NCBI GenBank assembly: GCA_033549365.1
Contig: JAWSUF010000002.1
Coordinates: forward strand, 124,001 to 188,000
Origin: Acidobacteriota bacterium
GTDB lineage: Bacteria; Acidobacteriota; Aminicenantia; Aminicenantales; Saccharicenantaceae
Direction: 5' to 3'
DNA length: 64,000 bases
The stretch's first letter is position 1. Each line of letters starts with the position of its first letter. The notes under the pieces are model-generated. The model ran no database searches and was not told where the DNA came from. It saw nothing but the letters and a program-made list of their open reading frames with translations. Below, piece by piece: positions 31,608 to 40,022 of this stretch. The position numbers were made by a program, and so were the translations under genes.

Positions 31608-32123
31608 ATGAAACTCCGCTATCTCATTCTTCTTTTGGCCGCCGTTCTGACGTTTTTCGAGTGCGGCTACCGGCTGCGCGGCACCGGAAGTTTCCTTCCG
31701 GCCCACGTTCAGAAGATGAGCATCCCCATGTTCAAAAACAGCACGACCCGTTTCGAGCTGGACCTCAAGCTGACCCGCAGCGTCATCAGCGAAATGGTTA
31801 TCCGCGGCAAGGTCCAGGTCGTGCAGGAAACGGAGGGCGCCGACGCCCTGCTTGACGGCGAAATCGTCTCGTTCCGGGTCAGTCCCATCGCCTTCACCGA
31901 ACAGGCCGCGGCCGACAGGTACAACATCCGGATCGTCGCCCGGATCGCCCTGCGGGACCTCGTCCGGCAGAGGGTGATTTTTTCCGACGCCTCGTTCGTT
32001 TTCACCGAGGAATACGAAGTTCCCGAAGGATCGGATTTCGAGTCCGTCGAATCCGAAGCCATCGACAAAGTCGCCGAAAAATTCGCCCGCAGTCTCGTCG
32101 TCAGCATCCTGGAGGGTTTTTGA
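31608..32123 (+). CDS. lptE: LPS-assembly lipoprotein LptE-like
   Basis: 171 aa. A short signal peptide ends at C19 (TFFECGYRLRG), the usual CGY.L.G start of mature LptE, though the lipobox FFEC is atypical. The domain has IPMFKNSTTRFELD and a later EYEVPEGSDFESVESEAIDKVAEKFA. LptE plugs the LptD channel in the outer membrane. Its stop overlaps the TTG start of holA, the same order as lptE-holA in Escherichia coli. Confidence 0.85.
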   Translation: MKLRYLILLLAAVLTFFECGYRLRGTGSFLPAHVQKMSIPMFKNSTTRFELDLKLTRSVISEMVIRGKVQVVQETEGADALLDGEIVSFRVSPIAFTEQAAADRYNIRIVARIALRDLVRQRVIFSDASFVFTEEYEVPEGSDFESVESEAIDKVAEKFARSLVVSILEGF

Positions 32124-33223
32124 CGCGGGACGCGTCCGTCCCCTGTTGGTTTTTCTGCGGAACGGATGTGTTTCGGAGCGAGGAATTCATCGCCTCGATT
32201 CAGGCCGCTCTCTACGACGGATGCCCGCCCGATTTTCCGGTCGAACGATTTTATCTGGACGAAACCTCATGGCCGGATATTCTGGACAGCGCCCGGACCT
32301 CCCCGATGCTGTTTTCTCCCGGCCGGGTGATCGTCGTCAGGGCGACCGAAGCCGGGGACAAGAACCAGGAGAAAGAGGGGGAAAAGCCGGCCGGCAAAAA
32401 AGGATTTGTCGACCTTGCGCCGGAGGACGAAAATCTTTTATCCGCTTATCTGGCCTCGCCTCCCGACCGGACGGTCCTGGTCGTCATCGCACCGGGGGAA
32501 TCCAAGCGTCCCCGTCCGTTGATCAAGTTCTTCAAATCGCGGCCGGCGTCCCAGGTCCGATTGACTGAATTCAAACCCCTCCGGGCCTCCGAACTCAGAA
32601 AATGGGTTGCCGAGCGGGCCCGCCGGGAGGGCAAGACTTTCGACGCGGATGCCCTGGACAAGTTCTGTGAGCTGTCCTCCGGCGACCTGAGGCGGATGGA
32701 CAGCGAAATCGCCAAGCTGGCCGTTTATATCGGAGAGAATAAAACCATCAGCCTCAAAGATGTCGGTGAGATCGTTCCCTGGGTCATCACGCTCGGAGAC
32801 TTCGATATCCAGGACGCTCTGGAAGACGGCGACTTCGTCAAATGCCTGGCCGTTCTCGACGCCTATTTCAGCTCGACCCGGGCGACTCCGGAAGCGATTC
32901 TGGGGAAAATCGGCGACTTTCTCGGCCATGTTCTGCGGGGGAAAACTCTCCTGGCCGAAGGCAAGACCCCGAAAGAGATCTTCACCCTGCTCTTTCCCTA
33001 CATCAAGGAAACCACGGGATTTTTTTACCGGCGCAAGTATGAAGCGTTTTTTTCCGCGGTCAAAAGCCTGGGAGGAAAACGTTTGAATGCCCTGTTTCAA
33101 TCGTTGAGCGAGGCGGATCTGATGGTCAAAAGAGCGGACATCCCTCCCCGCGTCGTTTTGGACGCAATCCTCTACCGCTACTGCCGGATGAGAAAAAGAA
33201 GTGAGGTCAGGCGGTCGTCTTGA
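32120..33223 (+). CDS. holA: DNA polymerase III delta subunit
   Basis: 367 aa from TTG 32120 (TTGA overlap with lptE). The AAA-like fold: FFCGTDVFRSEEFI at the N-terminus, FSPGRVIVVRATE, the Lys/Glu-rich variable loop near 75-95, and FCELSSGDLRRMDSEIAKLAVYI. Delta opens the sliding clamp in the clamp loader. The 3' end overlaps the rpsT gene on the other strand by 17 bases. Confidence 0.88.
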   Translation: MTRDASVPCWFFCGTDVFRSEEFIASIQAALYDGCPPDFPVERFYLDETSWPDILDSARTSPMLFSPGRVIVVRATEAGDKNQEKEGEKPAGKKGFVDLAPEDENLLSAYLASPPDRTVLVVIAPGESKRPRPLIKFFKSRPASQVRLTEFKPLRASELRKWVAERARREGKTFDADALDKFCELSSGDLRRMDSEIAKLAVYIGENKTISLKDVGEIVPWVITLGDFDIQDALEDGDFVKCLAVLDAYFSSTRATPEAILGKIGDFLGHVLRGKTLLAEGKTPKEIFTLLFPYIKETTGFFYRRKYEAFFSAVKSLGGKRLNALFQSLSEADLMVKRADIPPRVVLDAILYRYCRMRKRSEVRRSS

Positions 33224-33485
33224 CGGCGGCTTCCCGGACCTTGCGACTGAGCCGGGATTTATAGCGGTCGCCCTTTTTCTCGGGGATGGTCTTTTTCTTG
33301 ACGCTCTTGTCGATCACGGACATGGCCTTGGGAAGAAGAGCGGCGGCCGTTTCGGCGTCCCCGTTTTTGATGGCGGTCTTGATATTCCGGATTTCGCTCC
33401 GCAGCCGGGATTTGCTTTTTTTGTTGACGGCGTTTTTGCGCAAACTCTGGCGCAACTGCTTGACGGCGGATTTGTGACGCGGCAT
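33207..33485 (-). CDS. rpsT: 30S ribosomal protein S20
   Basis: 92 aa from ATG 33485 with AAAGGAG in front. MPRHKSAVKQLRQSLRKNAVNKKSKSRLR-like basic helices are those of S20, which binds 16S rRNA. It is a single gene with its own promoter, divergent from murJ. A longer frame to 33659 is not a gene. Confidence 0.93.
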   Translation of the reverse strand: MPRHKSAVKQLRQSLRKNAVNKKSKSRLRSEIRNIKTAIKNGDAETAAALLPKAMSVIDKSVKKKTIPEKKGDRYKSRLSRKVREAAVKTTA

Positions 33486-33501
33486 AACAATCTCCTTTAA
33501 A

Positions 33502-33538
33502 GGACGCTTATGATAGAATAGCGTCCACAAAAAGTCAA
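33502..33538 (-). promoter_or_regulatory. rpsT promoter with a dyad around the -10
   Basis: On the minus strand TTGACT (33538-33533), a 17-base spacer and TATCAT (33515-33510). A perfect 6-bp dyad GGACGC (33502-33507) / GCGTCC (33521-33526) flanks the -10 and could be a repressor site or a leader structure. Confidence 0.6.
33511..33519 (+). promoter_or_regulatory. Extended -10 for murJ, overlapping the rpsT -10
   Basis: TGATAGAAT at 33511-33519 on the plus strand is an extended -10; transcription would begin near 33526, giving murJ a ~36-nt leader. The site shares bases with the rpsT -10, so the two promoters may exclude each other. Confidence 0.45.
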
Positions 33539-33561
33539 CCTGGACCGATCGCCGGGGCATT

Positions 33562-35148
33562 ATGGAACACGACGAGAAACAGAGCAAGATCATCAGATCG
33601 ACGGCGTCCGTGGCTCTGCCCATGCTCGTCAGCCGGGTTCTGGGATATGTCCGGGACATGCTTCAGGCCTATTTCCTGGGAACGGGAACTTCGGCCGATG
33701 CCTTCACCTTGGCCTACACCCTGCCCAATCTGCTTCGCCGCCTGACCGCCGAGGGCGCCATGACGGCGGCCTTTATTCCCGTCTTTACGGATATGCGTGT
33801 CCGGGAAGGCCGGGAAGAGATGTGGGCCTTCGCCCGTTCTTTTTTTGGTGTCCTGGCCCTGGTGATGGCTGCCGTTTCCATTCTGGGCATTTTTCTGTCG
33901 CCGATCCTGGTGAAAACGGTCGCCGCCGGGTTCGGCGACGTGGAGGGCAAATGGGCCTTGACCATCGGTCTGACCCGGTTGATGTTCCCCTTTATTCTGA
34001 TCATCAGCCTGGCCGCCCTGGCCACAGGCATTCTGAACTCCCTCCAGCGCTTTGCCGTGCCGGCCTTCGCTCCCGTTCTATTCAATATCAGCGTGATTGC
34101 CGGGGCCGTAATGTTCGCCTCGCGAGCCGAGGAGCCGGCCTGGATCTTTGCGGCGGCGATTTTGGCCGGTGGGATTCTGCAGCTTCTGTTCCAGTGGCCC
34201 GCTCTTCACCGGGAGGGGCTGAGGCTTCCCTTTCGGCCGTCCATCCGCCATCCCGGGGTCATCCGGGTGGCCGTCCTTATGGTTCCCGGCGTTTTCTCCT
34301 TCGGCGCCTATCAGGTCAAGTTCGCCGTCAGCCGGTTTATGGCCTCACATCTTGAGGAGGGCAGTGTTTCAGCCCTGTACTACGCGTCACGGGTCGAGGA
34401 ACTGACATTCGGTCTCTTTTCCATAGCCTTGGCCGTTGTGCTGCTCCCCTCCCTCTCGGGCCAGGCGGCCGCCCGCGACAGCCAAGGCATCCGCAAAACA
34501 CTGGAGTTTTCCCTGCGGCTTATTGTTCTGGGGACCCTTCCGGCCATGACCGGGCTTCTCCTGCTCAGCCGGCCCATCATGCAGGTTCTCTTCGAAAGGG
34601 GGGAATTCACGGCGCGTTCCACGGCCTTAAGCGCGGAGTGCCTGTTTTTCCTGGCGCTGGGGCTTCCGTTCATTTCCGTGACGAAAATCCTGGTGACGAC
34701 TTTCTATTCCCTCCAGGATACACGGACTCCGGCGGCTGTGGCGTTCGTCCTTATTTTGATTTATATCGCCGCCGCGTTGCCTCTGGGAACCGTGCTCGGG
34801 GTCGGAGGGCTGGCCCTGGCCCTTTCCCTCACCCAGATGATTCATGCCGGGGTTCTCGGATTTCTTCTGAGAAAGCGGCTCGGCCGGTATGCCGACACGG
34901 GGTTTTGGGCTGTGGTCCTGCGGAGCTTTGCGGCCTGTGCGGTGATGGCGGGCGCTGTCATCGGAGTTTCGCATGCCGTCTCCCGCGAAGCGGCCGCCGG
35001 CATGGCCGGGATTGTCGCCCTGGCCGCAACCATTTTGACGGGGATCATCGTCTACGGTGCGGCGGTTTTTGTTCTGAACCGCCGGGAATTCGACAGCCTC
35101 CGGAATGCGCTTTTCCGCAGCCGGCCGGGGGCAAGGAAGGAACCATGA
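33562..35148 (+). CDS. murJ: Lipid II flippase MurJ
   Basis: 528 aa, about 14 helices of the MVF/MurJ fold. [25 protein letters not shown] at the N-terminus, [22 protein letters not shown], and the [24 protein letters not shown] loop are conserved MurJ segments. It moves lipid II across the inner membrane for peptidoglycan growth. Stop overlaps the dtd start (ATGA). Confidence 0.93.
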   Translation: MEHDEKQSKIIRSTASVALPMLVSRVLGYVRDMLQAYFLGTGTSADAFTLAYTLPNLLRRLTAEGAMTAAFIPVFTDMRVREGREEMWAFARSFFGVLALVMAAVSILGIFLSPILVKTVAAGFGDVEGKWALTIGLTRLMFPFILIISLAALATGILNSLQRFAVPAFAPVLFNISVIAGAVMFASRAEEPAWIFAAAILAGGILQLLFQWPALHREGLRLPFRPSIRHPGVIRVAVLMVPGVFSFGAYQVKFAVSRFMASHLEEGSVSALYYASRVEELTFGLFSIALAVVLLPSLSGQAAARDSQGIRKTLEFSLRLIVLGTLPAMTGLLLLSRPIMQVLFERGEFTARSTALSAECLFFLALGLPFISVTKILVTTFYSLQDTRTPAAVAFVLILIYIAAALPLGTVLGVGGLALALSLTQMIHAGVLGFLLRKRLGRYADTGFWAVVLRSFAACAVMAGAVIGVSHAVSREAAAGMAGIVALAATILTGIIVYGAAVFVLNRREFDSLRNALFRSRPGARKEP

Positions 35149-35603
35149 TCATCGTTCTCCAGAGGGTGAAAGAGGCCTCGGTGGAAGTCGAAGGCCGGAC
35201 GGCCGGCGCCGTCGGCCGCGGAGTCTGTCTCCTTGTCGGGATCCGGAAAGGAGATACCGAAAAGGAGGCCGAAGCTCTGGCGGAAAAAATCGCCGGATTG
35301 CGCATTTTTCCGGATGAGGCGGGAAAAATGAATCTGTCGTTATCCGAGGTCGAGGGCGAGGCCCTGGCCGTTTCCCAGTTCACCCTGGCCGGCTCCGTCC
35401 GCAAAGGCCGCCGGCCGAGCTTCGACGGCGCTGAAGATCCCGTGCCCGCCGCGGCCCTGTTCGATCAATTCGTCGCCGCGCTCCGCCGACGGGGCATTCC
35501 CGTTCAAACCGGAGTCTTTCAGGCGGTCATGGAGGTTCGCATCGTTAACGACGGTCCGGTGACCTTCATCCTCGAAGCGGGATCGGTCCGGAGTCCGGCC
35601 TGA
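35145..35603 (+). CDS. dtd: D-aminoacyl-tRNA deacylase
   Basis: 152 aa. [17 protein letters not shown] start, [17 protein letters not shown] and [20 protein letters not shown] are the two DTD signatures. It removes D-amino acids wrongly attached to tRNA. A longer frame upstream is out of the murJ frame and rejected. The stop TGA abuts the stop of the HEAT-repeat gene on the other strand (TGATCA). Confidence 0.93.
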   Translation: MIIVLQRVKEASVEVEGRTAGAVGRGVCLLVGIRKGDTEKEAEALAEKIAGLRIFPDEAGKMNLSLSEVEGEALAVSQFTLAGSVRKGRRPSFDGAEDPVPAAALFDQFVAALRRRGIPVQTGVFQAVMEVRIVNDGPVTFILEAGSVRSPA

Positions 35604-36107
35604 TCAGGAAAACCGGATGGGGCTGGCCTTGCCGAGGGCCTCTCCGGCCGCCGCCCGGACATGGGGGCTTTCGTCCTTCATCATGCGGACAAGAAGCTTC
35701 AGGGCCTCACGGCCGCCGAGGTGTCCCAATGCGCCGGCGACGTATCTTCTGATCTCGATGTTGGAATCGTCGAGAAACTCCGCAACCCATGGCAGGGCGT
35801 CCCGGGATCCCCGAAGTCCCAGGATTTGGAGCGCGGCGCACCTGGCGTACCAGGGAGGGACGGCCAGACGCCGGCGAAGGAGATCGGGGTTGCGGTCCCG
35901 GCGTCCGCCGAGGACGCCGATGAGGTAATCGCGGATGTCTTCGCCGGGATCGGACAGGGAGGCCCAGAGAACGTCTTCAACCCACGGCTCATCGATTCTC
36001 GCGCAGGCTTTGAGGATTTTCAATCGCCGGCTTCGGACCGGGGTCCGGCTCAATTTTTTCAGGAACGCGTCGCCGATCAGGCGCCCGTCCCGGCCTGCGG
36101 GAGGCAT
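35604..36107 (-). CDS. HEAT-repeat protein
   Basis: 167 aa. Four or more alpha-alpha repeats are visible, e.g. DIRDYLIGVLGG, ARCAALQILGLRGSRDALPWVAEFL, IRRYVAGALGHLGGREAL and VRAAAGEALGKA. No catalytic motif, signal peptide or membrane part. HEAT repeats bind proteins; the partner is unknown. Downstream of ribBA on the same strand (38 bp gap). Confidence 0.75.
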   Translation of the reverse strand: MPPAGRDGRLIGDAFLKKLSRTPVRSRRLKILKACARIDEPWVEDVLWASLSDPGEDIRDYLIGVLGGRRDRNPDLLRRRLAVPPWYARCAALQILGLRGSRDALPWVAEFLDDSNIEIRRYVAGALGHLGGREALKLLVRMMKDESPHVRAAAGEALGKASPIRFS

Positions 36108-36145
36108 GTCTCAAATCCTCCTCAGCGGATTCCGCCGGGCCGCCG

Positions 36146-37363
36146 TTAAACCTGGTCGAGAATATGCCCCAGTTTTTCTTTTTTGGTCTTGAGATAATTC
36201 CTGTTGTCCCGGCAGGGGGAAATCTCCAGAGGCACGCGCTCGCTGATTTCCAGGTTGTAGCCGGCCAACCCGATGAACTTCCGGGGGTTATTTGTGATCA
36301 GGCGGATTTTTTTTATGCCCAGAGCGACCAGGATCTGGGCCCCGATGCCGTAATCCCTCTGGTCGGGTTTGAATCCCAGGCGGCAATTGGCCTCGACGGT
36401 GTCGGCGCCCTGGTCCTGAATGGCGTAGGCCCGGATCTTGTTCGACAACCCGATGCCCCGCCCTTCATGAGTCATGATGTAGAGGATGACGCCGCGCCCC
36501 TCCTTTTCGACCAAGGCCATGGCCTGGTGAAGCTGATCGCCGCAGTCGCACCGGATGGAAGCGAAGGTGTCGCCCGTCAGGCATTGGGAATGGGCGCGGA
36601 CGAGAACGGGTTCTCCACCCAGAATATCGCCTTTGATGAGGGCGACATGCTGTTCGCCGCGGATGTCGTCCTCGAAAACGGCAACCCGATACTTGCCGAA
36701 ACGGGTGGGCAGGTCGGCTTCGTCGACCTTCCTGACCAGGGTTTCGTTCTTCATCCGGTACTTGATGAGATCGGCGATGGTCAGAATGGGGATGTTGTGA
36801 GCCCGGCTGAACTCGATGAGTTGGGGCATGCGGGCCATGGTGCCGTCTTCGTTCATGATTTCGCAGATGACGCCGGCCGGGTTCAGGCCGGCCATGCGGG
36901 CGATGTCCACGGCCGCTTCAGTCTGACCTGCCCGCTCCAGAACACCGCCTTCCTTGGCCTGGAGGGGGAAGATATGGCCGGGCCGGGACAGATCGGCCGG
37001 CCGGGTGGCCGGATCGACGGCCGTCAAAATGGTGGCCGCCCGGTCGGCGGCGCTGATTCCCGTCGACACCTTGTCCTTGGCGTCGATGGAGATCGTGAAG
37101 GCTGTCTGATAGCGGGCCGTGTTGTCGGCGACCATGAGCGGGAGCTGGAGTTCTTCCAGGCGGTTTTTCGTCAGGGGCAGGCAGATGAGTCCCCGTCCCT
37201 CCCGGGCCATAAAGTTGATCATTTCGGGCGTGATCTTTTCGGCGGCGGTCATGAGGTCGCCTTCGTTTTCCCGGTCCTCGTCGTCGACAATGATGATGAG
37301 ACGCCCCTCCCGGACATGAGCGACGGCGTCTTCAACGGTAATTGTGGGGCATGTTGTGTTCAT
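36146..37363 (-). CDS. ribBA: 3,4-dihydroxy-2-butanone-4-phosphate synthase / GTP cyclohydrolase II
   Basis: 405 aa, bifunctional. N-terminal DHBP synthase (1-~200) has [16 protein letters not shown] and RPGHIFPL; C-terminal GTP cyclohydrolase II has the zinc site in [20 protein letters not shown] and the [19 protein letters not shown] loop. It supplies both precursors of riboflavin. Coupled to ribE by ATGA. Confidence 0.95.
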   Translation of the reverse strand: MNTTCPTITVEDAVAHVREGRLIIIVDDEDRENEGDLMTAAEKITPEMINFMAREGRGLICLPLTKNRLEELQLPLMVADNTARYQTAFTISIDAKDKVSTGISAADRAATILTAVDPATRPADLSRPGHIFPLQAKEGGVLERAGQTEAAVDIARMAGLNPAGVICEIMNEDGTMARMPQLIEFSRAHNIPILTIADLIKYRMKNETLVRKVDEADLPTRFGKYRVAVFEDDIRGEQHVALIKGDILGGEPVLVRAHSQCLTGDTFASIRCDCGDQLHQAMALVEKEGRGVILYIMTHEGRGIGLSNKIRAYAIQDQGADTVEANCRLGFKPDQRDYGIGAQILVALGIKKIRLITNNPRKFIGLAGYNLEISERVPLEISPCRDNRNYLKTKKEKLGHILDQV

Positions 37364-37944
37364 GGTTTTCGGGCGAAATTATACACGTATTTGCCGATGA
37401 TGTCACATTCGATGTTCACGGTGTCACCGGGCCTCAGCAGCCCCATGTTCGAGCCCTGAAGAGTCAGGGGGATCAACTCGGCATCGAATGAGGACGGCCC
37501 AAGAGAGGCCACGGTCAGGCTGACGCCGTTGACCGCGACCGATCCCTTGGGGATGAAAAACGGACGGATCGCGGCCGGGAACGACACCGACAGCCGTTTC
37601 CCCGGCGGCCGCGGGACCGATTTCAGGACTTTACCGACGGCGTCGATATGACCGGTCACCAGATGTCCGCCGAGAGGGTCCTTCAGGGTCAAGGGCGGCT
37701 CCAGGTTCAGGCGTTCTCCGATGCGGAGATGTCCGAGCGTTGTTTTTTCCAGGGTCTCCCGGGAGAGATTGAAGGCCAACAGGCCGTCCTCCCGGCTCAA
37801 AAGGCTGAGACAGACGCCGTTGACGGACAGGCTGTCGCCGATTTCCAGCCGGCCCGGAAGCGGCGGGGCGGAACAGAGAAGCTCCTTCCGGCCGCCTCGG
37901 TAACCTTTGAATTCACCGGTCAGAGCGATGAGGCCTGTGAACAT
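37360..37944 (-). CDS. ribE: Riboflavin synthase alpha chain
   Basis: 194 aa: start MFTGLIALTGEFKG and two similar lumazine-binding repeats (about 1-95 and 96-194), each with GDS.SVNGVCLS or GSVAVNGVSLT. It dismutates 6,7-dimethyl-8-ribityllumazine to riboflavin. It overlaps ribD by 25 bases. The ribH gene for lumazine synthase is not in the window. Confidence 0.94.
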   Translation of the reverse strand: MFTGLIALTGEFKGYRGGRKELLCSAPPLPGRLEIGDSLSVNGVCLSLLSREDGLLAFNLSRETLEKTTLGHLRIGERLNLEPPLTLKDPLGGHLVTGHIDAVGKVLKSVPRPPGKRLSVSFPAAIRPFFIPKGSVAVNGVSLTVASLGPSSFDAELIPLTLQGSNMGLLRPGDTVNIECDIIGKYVYNFARKP

Positions 37945-39044
37945 GACGGATATCCTTCCAGGACGAGGTCTTCCCCGATGGAGAAAAACCGGGGTTCGGT
38001 GAGCCGAATGCCGTCGGCGATGCGGGGGGCGCCCCGGCCTTCGAAAAGACCCGGAGCGTCCCGGCCGCCGAGGAGAAGGGGGGCGACCACCAGAAGTATT
38101 TTGTCGGCCAGACCCCTTTCCAGAAAAGCGGTATGAATGTCCCGTCCGCCTTCGACGAGGAGAGCCGCAATGTCTCTCCGGGCGAGTTCGCCGAGAACGG
38201 ATTGAAGGTCCGGTCGTCCCTGCGGCGAAGGTAAGACAACCACTTTGGCCCCCTTGCGGCGAAGGAGATCCGCCTTGCGCCGGGAGGCGCCTTCACCGGC
38301 GACGATCAGAACCGGTCCCTCGTCGAGCGTCGAAAGGATGCGGGCGGACGGCGGAAATCTGAGTTTTGAATCGAGAATGACCCGGATCACGGCCTTGCCT
38401 TTGCGGAAGGGGTGGCGGACGGTCAGGAGAGGATCGTCCGCGATCAGGGTGCCGGCGCCGATCAGGACGGCATCGTTGTCCTCTCTCAGGAGATGGGCAT
38501 ATTCCCGCGAAGCGGCCGAGGAGATCCAGCGGGCGTCGAGTCTCCGCGAGGCCAGTTTTCCGTCGAGAGACACGGCGGCTTTCAGGGTGACAAACGGCAT
38601 TTTCCGGGTGATGAATTTGACGGCGCTTTCGTTGAGCCTCCGGTTTCTTTCTTCCAGGATCCCGACGGAGACGTCAAGACCGGCTTCCCGGAGCCGGGCG
38701 ATACCCCTGTTGTGGACGACGGGGTTGGGATCGCGGGCGGAGATCACGACACGGGCCGGTTCGGCCGCCAAAACGGCCTCCGCGCAGGGCGGCGTTTTTC
38801 CCCAATGAACGCACGGTTCGAGCGTCACATAGAGCGTCGCCCCTTTCGCCCGCCGCCCGGCTTTTTCCAAAGCGACGATTTCCGCGTGCGGGCTTCCGGC
38901 CCGGGCGTGATATCCCCAGCCGACGATGACGCCGCGGCGGACGACGACGGCGCCCACGGCCGGATTGGGACTCGTGAGACCCGCGGCTTTGGCGGCCAGT
39001 CCGTAGGCCATGTCCATGAAAGCGCGATCCGTCCGCCTGCTCAT
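37920..39044 (-). CDS. ribD: Riboflavin biosynthesis deaminase/reductase
   Basis: 374 aa from ATG 39044 (overlaps the ftsY stop, ATGA). N-terminal zinc deaminase with HAEIVAL and EPCVHWGKTPPCAEAV; C-terminal reductase with FVTLKAAVSLDGKLA and LLVEGGRDIHTAFL. It carries out the two middle steps of riboflavin synthesis. The long upstream frame to 39752 is a shadow of ftsY. Confidence 0.94.
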   Translation of the reverse strand: MSRRTDRAFMDMAYGLAAKAAGLTSPNPAVGAVVVRRGVIVGWGYHARAGSPHAEIVALEKAGRRAKGATLYVTLEPCVHWGKTPPCAEAVLAAEPARVVISARDPNPVVHNRGIARLREAGLDVSVGILEERNRRLNESAVKFITRKMPFVTLKAAVSLDGKLASRRLDARWISSAASREYAHLLREDNDAVLIGAGTLIADDPLLTVRHPFRKGKAVIRVILDSKLRFPPSARILSTLDEGPVLIVAGEGASRRKADLLRRKGAKVVVLPSPQGRPDLQSVLGELARRDIAALLVEGGRDIHTAFLERGLADKILLVVAPLLLGGRDAPGLFEGRGAPRIADGIRLTEPRFFSIGEDLVLEGYPSCSQASSL

Positions 39045-39931
39045 GAAAACAGGGCCTCGATGTAATCGGCGGGAGAAAACTCGGCCAGGTCGGCCTCGCT
39101 TTCCCCGAGGCCCACGAATTTGATGGGCAGGCCGAGTTCGTCGGCGACGGCCAGGACGCTTCCCCCTTTCGCCGTGCCGTCGAGCTTGGTGAGCACGACG
39201 CCGGTCAGGCCGGAAAAGGACAGGAATTCCCGGGCCTGAGCCAGGGCATTGCGACCGACCGCGGCATCGAGGATGAGCAGGGATTCCCGCGGTTCTTCGG
39301 GGATTTCCCGGGATGTCACCCGGCGGATTTTTTCGAGTTCGCCCATGAGATTCTTGTTGGTATGAAGGCGGCCGGCGGTGTCGATGAGAAGAAGGTCGTA
39401 GCCGTCGTCCCGGTAAGTCCGGACGGCGTCGAAGACGATAGAGGCGGGATCGGCGTCCCGGCGGCCGGAGACAACGGGAATGCCGAGTTTTTTTCCCCAC
39501 AGTTGAAGCTGTTCGCAGGCCGCGGCCCGGAAGGTGTCGGCCGCCGCCATCAGGACCCGGCTCCCCCGGCCTGCGGCCCGCCGGGCCAGTTTGGCCAGAG
39601 TCGTCGTTTTGCCGCCCCCGTTGGCGCCGACCATCAAAACGACGGCGCGTCCGGAGTCGGCGGCGAATTCCGAGCTTTTCCCGTCCAGCATCGCGGCCAG
39701 ATCTTTCTTGAGAATGTCCCGCAGGACTTCCGGCGGGTCGTCCTTTCCGCATTGGGCCCGGAGACCGTCAAGGAGCTTTTCCGTCGTCGGGATGCCCACG
39801 TCGGCCAGGACCAGGAGTTCGAACAACTCCTCAAGAATGTCCTCTCTTTTTTTTCCGCTGCGGAACAGGTCCCCCAGCCGGCGAAAGATCCGCCGGGTTC
39901 GAAAGAGACCTTCGGATAGATCGGTGATCAC
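39041..39931 (-). CDS. ftsY: Signal recognition particle receptor FtsY
   Basis: 296 aa: a compact FtsY without the long acidic A domain of Escherichia coli. NG domain: four-helix N part, G1 GANGGGKT at 102-109, DTAGRLHTNKNLM, TKLDGTAKGG and VGLGESEADLAEF. GTPase that docks ribosome-SRP at the inner membrane. GTG start 10 bases after a perfect promoter. First gene of ftsY-ribDE-ribBA. Confidence 0.94.
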   Translation of the reverse strand: MITDLSEGLFRTRRIFRRLGDLFRSGKKREDILEELFELLVLADVGIPTTEKLLDGLRAQCGKDDPPEVLRDILKKDLAAMLDGKSSEFAADSGRAVVLMVGANGGGKTTTLAKLARRAAGRGSRVLMAAADTFRAAACEQLQLWGKKLGIPVVSGRRDADPASIVFDAVRTYRDDGYDLLLIDTAGRLHTNKNLMGELEKIRRVTSREIPEEPRESLLILDAAVGRNALAQAREFLSFSGLTGVVLTKLDGTAKGGSVLAVADELGLPIKFVGLGESEADLAEFSPADYIEALFS

Positions 39932-39940
39932 GGCATAAGC

Positions 39941-39969
39941 ATTATATTTTTCAATCGTTTGAATGTCAA
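39941..39969 (-). promoter_or_regulatory. Consensus promoter of ftsY
   Basis: Minus-strand TTGACA (39969-39964), 17 bases, TATAAT (39946-39941): both hexamers are perfect. The GTG start at 39931 lies 10 bases after the -10 without SD, so the mRNA is almost leaderless. Confidence 0.7.
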
Positions 39970-40006
39970 CGACGGGAGCCCGGGCGTTGTCCGCAACCGG
40001 GGATTA

Positions 40007-40015
40007 TGCTACATT
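40007..40015 (+). promoter_or_regulatory. Extended -10 of recJ (leaderless start)
   Basis: TGCTACATT at 40007-40015; the ATG at 40023 follows 8 bases after its last base. It faces the ftsY promoter across less than 40 bp. Confidence 0.45.
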
Positions 40016-40022
40016 GAGGGCA

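Noticed and set aside
37920-39752. 610-codon frame joining ribD to an Arg-rich N-terminal part
   Set aside because: The N-terminal part is a frame shadow of ftsY; the RibD domain begins at ATG 39044, which overlaps the ftsY stop as in the other gene pairs.
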